Source: Chloroflexia bacterium SDU3-3
Lineage (GTDB): Bacteria; Chloroflexota; Chloroflexia; Chloroflexales; Roseiflexaceae
Reading direction: 5' to 3'
Assembly (NCBI GenBank): GCA_009268125.1
Contig: WBOU01000008.1
Coordinates: 93,543-157,542 of the forward strand
Length of the DNA: 64,000 nucleotides
The position numbers and the translations under genes were made by a program. Numbering within the stretch: the stretch's first letter is position 1; every line of letters starts with the position of its first letter. The notes beneath the pieces are model-generated. The model was not told where the DNA came from, ran no database searches, and saw nothing but the letters and a program-made list of their open reading frames with translations. This document shows positions 26,094 to 34,853 of this stretch, one piece after another.

Positions 26094-27239
26094 CTACCGC
26101 GCCACGATCGGCAGGTAGACCTGCGGGCTGACGGTGATGCTGCCGCCGTTGCCGCGCAGGCTGTGGTTGTAGGTGTCCGCGATCAGGATGCGCTCGCCCG
26201 CCGCCGCCACGCCAGCCGGGAAGCGCAGCAGCGCGCTGTTGCCTGCGCCGTCGGCGCTGCCCGGCAGGCCCGCCGTGCCGAACAGTGTGCTGACCGCGCC
26301 GCTGGCCAGATCCACGCGGCGGATGGTGCTGTTGGAGAAATCGGCGATGAGCGCCGCGCCGTCGGGGGCGATGGCGATGCCGCGCGGGAAGTTGAACAGC
26401 GCCGCCGTGCCGTCGGTGCTGCCGGGCTGGCCCGCCGTGCCCGCCACGGTGGTGACGGCCCCGCTGGCCAGGTCGATGCGGCGGATGGTGTGGTTGTCGC
26501 TGTCGGCCACCAGGGCGAAGCTAGCATCCGCCGCCAGCGCCACGCCGCGCGGGCTGCTGAAGCGCGCCGCCGCGCCCACGCCGTCGGCGCTGCCCGAGGT
26601 GCCCGGCGAGCCTGCCACGGTGGTGACGGCCCCGCTGGTCAGGTCGATGCGGCGGATGGCGTGGTTGTCGGTGTCGGCCACCAGGGCGAAGCTGGCATCC
26701 GCCGCCAGCACGATGGCCGAGGGGCTGGCGAAGCGCGCCGCAGCGCCCACGCCGTCGGCGCTGCCCGCCGCGCCGGGCGTGCCCGCGACGGTGGTGACGG
26801 TGCCGCTGATCACATCCACGCGGCGGATGATGCGGTTGTCGGCGTCGGCCACCAGGGCGAAGCTGGCATCCGCCGCCAGCGCCACCCCCGATGGGTAGGC
26901 GAACTGCGCATCCGGGCCGGTGCCGTCGTTCCAGCCGCGCTGCCCCGCCGTGCCCGCGATGGTGGTGACGCTGCCGGTGGCCACATCCACGCGGCGGATG
27001 ATGTTGTTTTGCGCGTCGGCCACTAGGGCCACGCTGGCGTCGGCGCTCAGGCTGATGCCCGATGGGTAGTTGAAGCGGGCGGCGTCGGCCACGCCGTCGG
27101 CGGAGCCGCGCTCGCCGCTGGCGCTGCCCGCCAGGCGGTGCAGCAGCGGCACGGCGGTGTCGGCGTGGGTCACGCCTGCGAACCCGAGACATGCCACGGT
27201 CAGGGCGGCGATGGGCCATGGTGAAAGGTGGAGGCGCAT
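26094..27239 (-). CDS. Secreted NHL-repeat beta-propeller protein
   Basis: A 381-residue exported protein: N-terminal signal (RLHLSPWPIAALTVACLGFA, cleavage near THADT). Five to six NHL blades of about 57 residues follow, each with the pattern YPSGVALAADASFALVADAD, IRRVD, SGxVTTVAGTxGxxGxxDG. Such propellers bind proteins or glycans outside the cell. The protein ends QVYLPIVAR, a short tail with YLPI shared with the M14 peptidase here (TWLPIIAH). The ATG at 27239 has AAGGAGC. The blades are nearly identical to each other at DNA level, suggesting internal expansion. The 21-bp array lies about 140 bp upstream of its start. Confidence 0.88.
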   Translation of the reverse strand: MRLHLSPWPIAALTVACLGFAGVTHADTAVPLLHRLAGSASGERGSADGVADAARFNYPSGISLSADASVALVADAQNNIIRRVDVATGSVTTIAGTAGQRGWNDGTGPDAQFAYPSGVALAADASFALVADADNRIIRRVDVISGTVTTVAGTPGAAGSADGVGAAARFASPSAIVLAADASFALVADTDNHAIRRIDLTSGAVTTVAGSPGTSGSADGVGAAARFSSPRGVALAADASFALVADSDNHTIRRIDLASGAVTTVAGTAGQPGSTDGTAALFNFPRGIAIAPDGAALIADFSNSTIRRVDLASGAVSTLFGTAGLPGSADGAGNSALLRFPAGVAAAGERILIADTYNHSLRGNGGSITVSPQVYLPIVAR

Positions 27240-27379
27240 GTCAGCTCCTTCAGTAGCTTGGTGGAATGGCCCAAGCTTACCATAGATGTACATACGATGG
27301 TATAGCGTGGCTTGATGAAAGAGATAGAGGAAGCGATGTTTTTTCTCACAATAGTGTGATATTTGGCGTGAAGAATGGC

Positions 27380-27673
27380 AGAAGGCCGCGAAGGTGTGAC
27401 GGAAGGTCGCGAAGATGTGATGGAAGACCGCGAAGGTGTGACGGAAGGCCGCGAAGATGTGACGGAAGGCCGCGAAGGTGTGACGGAAGGCCGCGAAGGT
27501 GTGACGGAAGGCCGCGAAGGTGTGACGGAAGGCCGCGAAGGGGTGGCGGAAGGTCGCGAAGATGTGATGGAAGGCCGCGAAGGTGTGACGGAAGGCCGCG
27601 AAGGGATGACAGAAGGCCGCGAAGGGGTGGCGGAAGGTCGCGAAGATGTGATGGAAGGTCGCGAAGGTATGGC
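27380..27673. repeat. Second 21-bp tandem array, 14 units
   Basis: Unit GGAAGGCCGCGAAGGTGTGAC, 14 units without spacers, with recurrent variants GAAGATGTGAT and GAAGGGGTGGC. It has the same 21-bp period as the array at 15440 and shares a CCGCGAA[G/T]GT core with its B units. A 137-codon plus-strand ORF (TEGREGV heptapeptide repeats) and an antisense ORF (FRHTFAA heptapeptides) span it; both are explained by the 21-bp period. It lies between the divergent starts/ends of the NHL gene and the ABC permease gene. Confidence 0.95.
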
Positions 27674-27784
27674 GGAACCAGCGGCCTCGCCCATTCGCGA
27701 GGCCGCCGCGCCCATGCCGCTGGCCATAATCCCGCCCGCAGCGGCGGGGCCTGCCCCAGCGTGGCAGCCCCGCTTTTCCCGCCG

Positions 27785-29524
27785 CTAGAACTCCAGCTTG
27801 TCCAGCTGGCGCGCGCCCAGGCCCAGGAAGCCCCACGCCACCAGCGCGGTGAGGCCCAGCCCCAGCGCCCAGCCCAGCAGCCCCAGCAGCCAGGCCCAGG
27901 CGGGCAGCAGCGTGCCGGTGAGCGGCAGCCCCACGATCGCCCCCAGCGCCAGCGCCAGGTAGAGGATGTAGAAGATCGGCATCAGGCAGCCCGCCTGCAG
28001 GCTATTCTGGTCGGTGGGCTTCTCCCAGTCGAACTTGGGGAACGATGCGCCGATGCCCAGCGTGATCGCGCTCAGACCCACGCCCACGATCTGCACGATC
28101 AGCCAGGCCACCAGCGCGTGCTGCGGCAGGGCGTGCTGCAGGTACGAGATCAGGCCGATGAACAGCGTGCCCATGATGGGGTAGGGCAGGAAGGCCAGCG
28201 CGAACTTGCCCAGCAGCAGCCGCCGCGTGCTGATCGGCGCGAGCCGCAGGATCCAGAAGGCCTTGCCCTCGCGGCTGATGTTGGGGCCGCCCAGCGCCGA
28301 CGAGAAGGTGAGGCAGATAAAGGTGCTGATGCCCACAGGCGTGAGCAGGCCGAGCGCCGAGTTCACGGCGCTGGGTGCATCCTCGATAGTGGGGCTGCTG
28401 GTGAACAGCTGGTAGATCCAGAACCCGCTCATCATCAGCGGGAACAGCAGCTGCTGCACATTGCGCAGGTCGCGGGCGAACAGCCGCAGGTCTTTGAACA
28501 GGATGGCCCCGGCATCCACGGGCAGGCCTGGGATGCGCATGGCCAGCGGGGCTTGCGGCTCGCCCTGGCCGCGCGGCTCGCGGCGGCGCACCCGCCCGCT
28601 CTCGGAGGACATGTTGGCCCAGCCCGCGTAGTAGATGCGCTCGCCCAGCACCAGGGCCGCCGCGAAGCCGCCCAGCGACACCAGCGCGAACGGCAGGCCG
28701 TAGGCCAGCGTGGTGGCCCATTGGTGCGCGCCCGCCGCCGCCACGGCCCGCCCGGCCCAGGCCGAGGGCAGCAGCGGGCTGTTGAGCCGACCCAGCAGCC
28801 CCACCATCTGCGCGCCGCCGCTGCTGGGGCTGAATCGGTAGGACAGCTGCGAGAAGGCGTACCATGCCAGGCCGAACAGGCCGCCCAGCACACCCACGAT
28901 CTCGCGCGCCCGCTTGGCGGGGATGATGCGCACCACCGCCATCACCAGCAGCGCGCCCAGCGAGAAGGGCAGCAGCGGCAGCAGCAGCACCGCCAGCAGC
29001 GCGGCCACGTAGTAGGCTGGGCCGTAGCCCATGCCGTGGCCGAAGCCCAGCAGCGCCGGGGCCAGCAGCATGAACAGCAGCAGGTAGGGGAACGACAGCC
29101 CGCCGAAGAACTTGACCACGAACACCGCCCGCATGGGCACCGGCGCGACCAGCAGCATGTCGATGTCGCCCGAGAGGTAGAGCGACGAGAGCACCGTGCT
29201 GAAGCTGGTGAGCAGCATCATCAGCAGCGCGATCAGCAGCGCGGTGCTGGGCAGCCCCACCAGGTAGGCGTCGAGCTCGGCCAGGGTGGTGGGCACCTGC
29301 AGGCGCGGGTTCTCCTGCGCGGCCTCGCGCAGCGCGTCGAGGAAAAACTCGTTGCGCAGCGAGCTGACCGCCCCGCGCATCAGGCCGTAGATCGAGAGGG
29401 CCAGCAGGCCCAGCACCAAGAACAGCATGCCCCAGCGCAGCTTCTTGCGCAGGTCGCCCCGCCAGATATTGTTGCGCAGCACCATCAGCTTGGACTGCGT
29501 GATCACCCCAATCGCATGAAGCAT
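27785..29524 (-). CDS. ABC exporter permease subunit, putative
   Basis: A 579-residue polytopic membrane protein with about 12 hydrophobic segments, in two halves: about 25-300, and 350-575, with a cytoplasmic loop rich in Arg between them (RVRRREPRGQGEPQ). Short motifs such as LYLSGDIDMLLVAPVP and FWILRLAPISTRRLLLGK are the paired coupling-helix segments typical of large two-half permeases of ABC-2-like exporters. The gene follows an ABC ATPase gene by 65 bp on the same strand, so the pair forms one transporter. ATG 29524 is preferred over upstream TTG/GTG codons because those lie in a repeat block. The substrate is unknown. Confidence 0.85.
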   Translation of the reverse strand: MLHAIGVITQSKLMVLRNNIWRGDLRKKLRWGMLFLVLGLLALSIYGLMRGAVSSLRNEFFLDALREAAQENPRLQVPTTLAELDAYLVGLPSTALLIALLMMLLTSFSTVLSSLYLSGDIDMLLVAPVPMRAVFVVKFFGGLSFPYLLLFMLLAPALLGFGHGMGYGPAYYVAALLAVLLLPLLPFSLGALLVMAVVRIIPAKRAREIVGVLGGLFGLAWYAFSQLSYRFSPSSGGAQMVGLLGRLNSPLLPSAWAGRAVAAAGAHQWATTLAYGLPFALVSLGGFAAALVLGERIYYAGWANMSSESGRVRRREPRGQGEPQAPLAMRIPGLPVDAGAILFKDLRLFARDLRNVQQLLFPLMMSGFWIYQLFTSSPTIEDAPSAVNSALGLLTPVGISTFICLTFSSALGGPNISREGKAFWILRLAPISTRRLLLGKFALAFLPYPIMGTLFIGLISYLQHALPQHALVAWLIVQIVGVGLSAITLGIGASFPKFDWEKPTDQNSLQAGCLMPIFYILYLALALGAIVGLPLTGTLLPAWAWLLGLLGWALGLGLTALVAWGFLGLGARQLDKLEF

Positions 29525-29589
29525 TCGTTTCTCTGCTCTTACCACCAAGGCGCGACGCCCGGCGTCCAGCAGCCCTAGTGGTAGCTATG

Positions 29590-30363
29590 TCAGGCTAGCG
29601 CCGCCGCGATCTCGGCCTCCTCGTCGCCGCCGGTGAGCTTGAGGAAGATGTCCTCTAGGCTGGCCCCGGCGCTCCCGGCGCGCAGCTCATCCAGGGTGCC
29701 GGTGGCGATCACGGTGCCGCCGCTGATGATGGCCACGCGGTCGCACATGCGCTCGGCGATCTCCAGGATGTGGGTGGTGAGGAACACCGAGGTGCCGCGG
29801 TCGGCCACGCCGCGCAGGATGTCCTTGATCAGGCGGGCGCTGCGCGGGTCGAGGCCCACGGTCGGCTCATCGAGGAAGAAGGCGCGCGGGCTGTGCAGCA
29901 GCGCCCCGGCCAGCGCGGTCTTCTGGCGCATGCCGTGCGAGAAGCCGCCCACGAACTCGTCGCCGCGATCTTCCAGCCCGAACAGCTTCAGCAGCTCCTC
30001 GCCACGCCGCCGCGCCTCGGCGCGGTCCATCTGGTACAGCCCGGCGATGAAGGTCAGGTACTCGCGGGCGGTCAGCTTCTCGGGCAGGTAGGGCTGGTCG
30101 GGCACATAGCCGATCAGCGATTTGGCGGCGATCGGCTCGCGCTGGATGTCGTGGCCGCCGATGCTGGCCACGCCAGCGCTGGGGCGCAGCAGCCCGATCA
30201 GCATCTTGATCGTGGTGGTCTTGCCAGCGCCATTTGGCCCCAGGAAGCCGAAGATCTCGCCAGGGCGCACCTGCAGGTCCACGCCCTTTACGGCCAGCGT
30301 GTCGCCGTAGCGCTTCTGGAGGCCGCGCGCCTCGATCACCGGCTGGTCTATCGCTATGCTCAT
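29590..30363 (-). CDS. ABC transporter ATP-binding protein
   Basis: A 257-residue nucleotide-binding subunit: Walker A GPNGAGKTT near 45, Q-loop region YVPDQPYLPE, signature FSHGMRQK (the exporter-type variant of LSGGQ) near 145, Walker B AFFLDEPTVGLDP near 165, switch His in TTHILE. It belongs to the group that powers drug, lantibiotic or uncharacterised exporters together with ABC-2-type permeases. Partner permease gene lies immediately downstream; a GT-C-like membrane protein gene precedes it by 103 bp and may share the transcript. Confidence 0.93.
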   Translation of the reverse strand: MSIAIDQPVIEARGLQKRYGDTLAVKGVDLQVRPGEIFGFLGPNGAGKTTTIKMLIGLLRPSAGVASIGGHDIQREPIAAKSLIGYVPDQPYLPEKLTAREYLTFIAGLYQMDRAEARRRGEELLKLFGLEDRGDEFVGGFSHGMRQKTALAGALLHSPRAFFLDEPTVGLDPRSARLIKDILRGVADRGTSVFLTTHILEIAERMCDRVAIISGGTVIATGTLDELRAGSAGASLEDIFLKLTGGDEEAEIAAALA

Positions 30364-30466
30364 GTCTCTCGCTCCACTGCTTGGCTGCGGCGCACCCAGG
30401 CCGCGCCACAAAAGGGATGGATGGCCCGCCTCGTGGTACGGGGCGGGGCACGCGCAGGTTGCGGCG

Positions 30467-31921
30467 CTAGGGCCTGCGGCGGAAGTAGATCGCCTCGTCA
30501 TCCTCGTACTGCTGCTGCCAGCCCGGCATGGCGCGCATCTGCTTGATCAGCGGCCCCTGCTGCTCTTTGCTCAGCAGCATGCCGTCGAGCTGGTACTTGT
30601 CGATCAGCGCCTGCACGTCGTGGCCGCCGCTGAGCGCCAGGTGGTCGGCCCACTGCTCGAAGGGGTACAGCTCGATGCGCGTGTCGATAAACACCTTCTG
30701 CTCGGGCGCGGCGTAGTCGAGGTACGAGCCGTAGGCCTCGGTGTGGTAGAGCCGCTGGGGCCTGTCGGGCTGCTGGCGCAGCCAGGCCACCGCCGCCACC
30801 GGCGTGTGCTTGAGCAGCTGGCCCTGCGGCCCGGCCATCCACAGCGGCTTCACCCAGGGCAGGCACAGCAGCACCGCCAGCCCCAGCATGGCCACGATCG
30901 CGCCGTTGGCCAGCGACGAGCCGCTCGCCGCCGCTGGCTCGTCCTCGGCCAGCGGGCGGGCGGCGGCGCGCACCACCAGCGGCACCGCCACGAAGGCGAA
31001 CCACACGGTGTTGCGGCTGGCGCTCAGGCTCATCCACAGCAAGGGTAGCGCCATCAGCCAGTCGGTCAGGTCGGGCTTGCGCGGGCTATAGATCAGCACC
31101 AGTCCGCCCACGATCAGGAAGGCGAAGAAGATCAGGCCTCCCGGGTTGCGCACGGTGGGCGCGGCCCACTCGCTCACTAGCTGCGTCACCGCGCTGTTGC
31201 TGGTGAGGTTGCGCACATAGGCCAGCACGCCCAGGCCGCTGGGGTTGGCCAGCGTGGCCAGCGCGGTGGCCGCGCCCCAGCCCAGCAGCGGCAGCGGCGG
31301 CCCGCCCGCCTCGTCGCGGCGCAGCAGCGTGCCCACGAAGGTGGCGCCCAGCAGCGCCAGGCCCAGCGGGAACGAGCCGTGCAGGTTCACCCACAGCGCC
31401 ATCAGCGGCGGCAGCAGCCACAGGCGGCGGAACCAGCCCAGCCGATAGGCGGTGAGCACATACAGGAAGGCGGCGAACAGCGGGAAGACGAAGGTCTGCG
31501 GGCGGATGTTCCAGTCGGGGAACGACACCGGCAGCGCGGCTAGGAACACCGGCACCACCACGCGCAGGCGCGGGCTGCGGCGCAGGCACAGCCGCAGCAG
31601 CAGCCCGTAGGCCAGCAGCAGCGTCAGCGCGTGGGCCACCAGCAGCAGCGGCACGCCGCCCAGCGCGTTCAGGCCGTAGAGCAGCAGCTGGGCCAGCCAG
31701 GGCTGGTTGGCGAAGGGCTGCCCGGCGCGGGTGTACGAGAAGCTGTCGGTGGCGGGCACCGCGCCCTCGGCCACCATGCGCTGGCCGGTGGCCACGTGGA
31801 ACCACAGGTCGTTTGGCGGCACCGGCGTCACCAGCGGGCCGATCAGGATGAGGGCCAGCACCGCAGCCACCCACACGTGCTCCAGGGTGATCGCGGGCCG
31901 GGGGGAAGGGATGTTGCTCAT
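30467..31921 (-). CDS. Polytopic membrane protein, GT-C glycosyltransferase-like
   Basis: A 484-residue protein with about 11 transmembrane helices and a C-terminal extracytoplasmic domain of about 110 residues. The first loop PNDLWFHVATGQRMVAEGAVP, with acidic residue and DSFSYTR after it, looks like the catalytic loop of GT-C polyprenyl-phosphate-sugar transferases. The C-terminal domain has YHTEAYGSYLDY and KVFIDTRIELYPFEQW, features shared by many uncharacterised bacterial membrane proteins. Divergently transcribed next to a polyprenyl-phosphate mannose synthase, which could make its sugar donor. Function not proven; it could be an oligosaccharide transferase. Confidence 0.7.
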   Translation of the reverse strand: MSNIPSPRPAITLEHVWVAAVLALILIGPLVTPVPPNDLWFHVATGQRMVAEGAVPATDSFSYTRAGQPFANQPWLAQLLLYGLNALGGVPLLLVAHALTLLLAYGLLLRLCLRRSPRLRVVVPVFLAALPVSFPDWNIRPQTFVFPLFAAFLYVLTAYRLGWFRRLWLLPPLMALWVNLHGSFPLGLALLGATFVGTLLRRDEAGGPPLPLLGWGAATALATLANPSGLGVLAYVRNLTSNSAVTQLVSEWAAPTVRNPGGLIFFAFLIVGGLVLIYSPRKPDLTDWLMALPLLWMSLSASRNTVWFAFVAVPLVVRAAARPLAEDEPAAASGSSLANGAIVAMLGLAVLLCLPWVKPLWMAGPQGQLLKHTPVAAVAWLRQQPDRPQRLYHTEAYGSYLDYAAPEQKVFIDTRIELYPFEQWADHLALSGGHDVQALIDKYQLDGMLLSKEQQGPLIKQMRAMPGWQQQYEDDEAIYFRRRP

Positions 31922-32012
31922 GGTCTCCGCTCGTCTGGGCCGCCCGAGCAGCCTCGGCGCGGTCAGCGCACATCGTTTGGCGGGCCGATCTCACCGCACG
32001 TCGTAGCGCCGT

Positions 32013-32041
32013 TTGTGAGAACTGGCATTCGTGCCTATAAT
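32013..32041 (+). promoter_or_regulatory. Promoter for the mannosyltransferase gene
   Basis: TTGTGA, 17-bp spacer, perfect TATAAT at 32036-32041, 64 bp before the ATG. Confidence 0.7.
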
Positions 32042-32104
32042 AGCGTCTGTTGAGAATTTCAGCCACTGGTAGTTGATTGGAAAGCGACACTGGATCGCAA
32101 ACCT

Positions 32105-32839
32105 ATGGCATCAACCAATAGCACACACGCCGCCGCAACCGCCGACTGCACGGTTGTGATCCCCACCTATAACGAGATCGAGAACATCGCCACCCTGATC
32201 GACCGCGTGCTCGAGAACCCGCGCTTCCGCGTGCTGGTGGTGGACGACGGCTCGCCCGATGGCACCGGCACGCTGGTGGCCAACCTGGCCGCGCAGAACG
32301 AGCGCGTCGGCCTGCTCTCGCGCTCGGGCAAGCTGGGCCTGGGCACGGCCTACATCGCCGGGTTCAAGCGCGCGCTGGCCGAGGGCGCGCAGTACATCTT
32401 CGAGATGGACGCCGACTTCTCGCACGACCCCGTCTACCTGCCCAAGCTGCTAGAGGCCGCCGAGACCCGCTTCGACCTAGCGCTCGGCTCGCGCTACACC
32501 GCAGGCGGCGGCACCACCGACTGGGGCGCGGTGCGCAAGTTCATCAGCCGGGGCGGCAACATCTACGCCGGCCTCATCCTGGGCCTGCCCGTGAGCGACG
32601 CCACCGGCGGCTACCGCTGCTACCGCCGCACGGTGCTGGAGACGATCGCGCTCGACCGCATCCGCTCCAATGGCTACGCCTTCCAGGTCGAGATGGCCTA
32701 CCGCGCCGTGCAGGCCGGGTTCCGCGTGGGCGAGATCCCGATCATCTTCCCCGACCGCCGCGTCGGCAAGTCGAAGATGTCGCGCCGGATCGTCTTCGAG
32801 GCCCTGATCAACGTGTGGCGCATGCGATTCACCAAGTAG
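32105..32839 (+). CDS. Polyprenol monophosphomannose synthase (DPM1-like GT2)
   Basis: A 244-residue family 2 glycosyltransferase, which moves mannose (or another hexose) from GDP to a polyprenyl phosphate on the cytoplasmic face. Marks: VVIPTYNEIENIATLIDRV at the N terminus, VVDDGSPDGTG, the metal-binding DxD in EMDADFSHDP, GSRYTAGGGTTDWG, and the C-terminal VGEIPIIFPDRRVGKSKMS. It lacks C-terminal membrane helices, as in the soluble DPM1 type. ATG 32105; the ribosome site is weak. The adjacent divergent GT-C-like gene may use the lipid-linked sugar. Confidence 0.93.
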   Translation: MASTNSTHAAATADCTVVIPTYNEIENIATLIDRVLENPRFRVLVVDDGSPDGTGTLVANLAAQNERVGLLSRSGKLGLGTAYIAGFKRALAEGAQYIFEMDADFSHDPVYLPKLLEAAETRFDLALGSRYTAGGGTTDWGAVRKFISRGGNIYAGLILGLPVSDATGGYRCYRRTVLETIALDRIRSNGYAFQVEMAYRAVQAGFRVGEIPIIFPDRRVGKSKMSRRIVFEALINVWRMRFTK

Positions 32840-32870
32840 CCGCCTACACCGCCCTGTAATCAAGGCGCTG

Positions 32871-32899
32871 TTGACGCGACCTAATGCGGCATCTATAAT
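32871..32899 (+). promoter_or_regulatory. Promoter for the cytosolic histidine kinase
   Basis: TTGACG, 17-bp spacer, TATAAT at 32894-32899; near-consensus sigma-70 type, 71 bp before the GTG start. Confidence 0.8.
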
Positions 32900-32970
32900 T
32901 TGATCAGGACATACACGGCCAAACCGCTGGCGGCCAACGTGCTGGCAGCCTCTACCACGGGAGACTCACC

Positions 32971-34023
32971 GTGCCATCAAGCGAAGCGAACGCGACAATC
33001 GAAGAACTGCGCACGAATGCGAATGCCGAACTTGACAAAGCGCGGCGCGAGCTAGCCGAGCTGGAGACCCTTCTGCGCCAGACCCAGTCCGAGGTCGAGA
33101 AGCTGGCCCAGCGCGAGCTAACCGTCGCCAACCGCCTGCGCGATCTTGAGATTAACATCGATAAGTACAACAAGGCCGACATCAAGAACTTCTACACCTC
33201 CGCACAGGAGGTGCAGATGCGCCTGCTGATGATGCGCGGCCAGCTGGAGCAGCTGCAGTTTCGCCAGCAGAGCCTCAAGGCCCGCCAGAGCCAGCTGTTC
33301 GAGCTGACGACTGCGCTGGAGGGCATCGCCCCCGCAGACTCGGGCGGCGGCGCGGGTCGCTCCGAGGAGAGCGACATGATCGCCAACATCATCCAGGCCC
33401 AGGAGAACGAGCGCCTGCGCATCTCGCTGCAGATGCACGACGGCCCGGCCCAGTCGATGAGCAACCTGGTGCTGCGCGCCGAGATCTGCCAGCGCATGCT
33501 CGACCGCGACGCCGAGATGGCCCGCGCCGAGCTGAGCGGCCTGAAGTCTGCGATCAACGGCACGCTGCAGGATGTGCGCCGCTTCATCTTTGAGCTGCGC
33601 CCCATGACCCTGGATGACCTGGGCCTGGTGCCTACGCTGCGCCGCTACATCCAGCAGTACACCGAGAAGAACAAGGTCGACGTCAACTTCATGGCCCCCA
33701 ACCTCGACTCGCGCCTGCCGCCCCACTACGAGATCGCGATCTTCCGCTTTGTGCAGGAGGCGCTGACCAATGTCTCCAAGCACGCCAACGCCTCGCAGGT
33801 GCGCGTGGTGGTGGACAACACCGGCAGCTCCATCCATGTTTCGGTGGAGGACGACGGCAGCGGCTTCCCGCTGAACGAGGTGATGAGCGAGAATAGCTCA
33901 CATCGGAACCTGGGCATCTCGACCATGCGCCAGCAGGCCGAGTCGCTGCTGAACGGCGAGTTCGGCATCGAGAGCGCGATCGGGCGCGGCACCCGCGTGG
34001 CGGCGGTCATCCCGCTGCCCTAG
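32971..34023 (+). CDS. Cytosolic sensor histidine kinase, NarL/LiaS type (HisKA_3)
   Basis: A 350-residue soluble kinase. Residues about 5-115 form a long coiled coil rich in Glu, Leu and Arg (RRELAELETLLRQTQSEVEK). HisKA_3 contains the phosphorylated His in QMHDGPAQSMSNLVLRAE near 155. The HATPase_c domain has the N box EALTNVSKHANAS, the G1 box VEDDGSGFPL, and GLxxMR-like LGISTMRQQAE. There are no transmembrane segments, so the signal is cytoplasmic or comes through a partner protein. The start is GTG with GGGAGA upstream. No response regulator lies nearby; a NarL-type regulator must be elsewhere. A strong terminator follows. Confidence 0.92.
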   Translation: MPSSEANATIEELRTNANAELDKARRELAELETLLRQTQSEVEKLAQRELTVANRLRDLEINIDKYNKADIKNFYTSAQEVQMRLLMMRGQLEQLQFRQQSLKARQSQLFELTTALEGIAPADSGGGAGRSEESDMIANIIQAQENERLRISLQMHDGPAQSMSNLVLRAEICQRMLDRDAEMARAELSGLKSAINGTLQDVRRFIFELRPMTLDDLGLVPTLRRYIQQYTEKNKVDVNFMAPNLDSRLPPHYEIAIFRFVQEALTNVSKHANASQVRVVVDNTGSSIHVSVEDDGSGFPLNEVMSENSSHRNLGISTMRQQAESLLNGEFGIESAIGRGTRVAAVIPLP

Positions 34024-34049
34024 CCCCACACCGCACATGCCAGCCACAC

Positions 34050-34086
34050 GCGGCCCGCAGGCTTCTGCCTGCGGGCCGCTGCTTTA
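34050..34086 (+). terminator. Intrinsic terminator of the histidine kinase gene
   Basis: A 13-bp stem GCGGCCCGCAGGC / GCCTGCGGGCCGC with TTCT loop, followed by TGCTTTAT. Confidence 0.8.
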
Positions 34087-34104
34087 TCCTCAAGAAAAGA
34101 ACCA

Positions 34105-34290
34105 TACCACGAAGACGCGAAGACGCGAGGCTCTGCTCTTCCCCATTCCTCAATAGGGCCTCTGCGTTCTCGACAGAACGCCAATTCTTTTACCACCAAG
34201 ACTCCAAGAACAAAAGGAACGCCCCCACAAAGGTGCAAACATTCATAAAAAGGATGAAAAAATCTTCGTGCCTTCGCGTCTTCGTGGTTC
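34105..34290. repeat. Octamer repeat blocks facing each other
   Basis: TACCACGAAGACGCGAAGAC at the left and CCTTCGCGTCTTCGTGGT at the right are inverted relative to each other, with a CCACCAAGACTCCAAGAAC module between. A possible -10 (TATGAT) for the next gene is at 34363-34368. Confidence 0.8.
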
Positions 34291-34383
34291 AAAATCTTCG
34301 GTGAATCAAGAACGCATAGGCCCTATATTCCTCAATGATGCATCTATACGTTGGGTAGCTTCTATGATAGGATGTGAATATAT

Positions 34384-34818
34384 ATGCGAGCCTATCTGAA
34401 AGATTTTCTACGCAGCGGTGTATTGGGCGATATCTGCATCGGTATGAGTCTCGATGTGGTGCTGGCGACCCTCGGCGCTCCCGAGGATATCTCGCATAAC
34501 AGGCTGGCCTACAAGTACCAGGGCGTGCCGATCCACTTCTGGCAGCACAAGGCCGATTTCATCGGCCTGTATCTGCGCGGCGGCATGCTGGCCGCGCCCG
34601 CCCGGCTGGCGCTCGACGTGCCGCCGACCGAGGTATACACCCGCGCCTCTATCGAGCGACTCATGGCGACCCACGCCATCCCCTACTGCCAGCACCCACT
34701 GCTGACCTTTGGCGACCAAACCGGCCTGGAGACCGCATGCGGGGTGCAGATCGTGTGCGGCGTGGGCAGCTGCCTGGTCGACAGCATGCAGTACCGCTCT
34801 ACGGCTGCGGGGCGCTGA
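34384..34818 (+). CDS. Hypothetical small protein, possible immunity-array member (144 aa)
   Basis: A 144-residue soluble protein beginning MRAYLKDFLRSGVLGDICIG. The pattern GxLGDIxIGMSxxxVxxxLGxPEDI, followed by a strand-rich stretch (YKYQGVPIHFWQHKADFIGLYL), resembles small proteins that are common beside polymorphic-toxin genes, recalled from memory rather than searched. The late region has several Cys (YCQHP, ACGVQIVCGVGSCL). It begins the island of small genes 34384-38973. ATG 34384 is very close to a TATGAT -10, so the leader would be short. Function unknown. Confidence 0.65.
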   Translation: MRAYLKDFLRSGVLGDICIGMSLDVVLATLGAPEDISHNRLAYKYQGVPIHFWQHKADFIGLYLRGGMLAAPARLALDVPPTEVYTRASIERLMATHAIPYCQHPLLTFGDQTGLETACGVQIVCGVGSCLVDSMQYRSTAAGR

Positions 34819-34853
34819 TCCCGCTGCGCCTATTCTGGCAGGAAATACGACAT

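Noticed and set aside
27375-27788. 137-codon ORF with TEGREGV repeats
   Set aside because: Same explanation: 21-bp tandem array; the start codon has no ribosome site and the non-repeat tail is a shadow.
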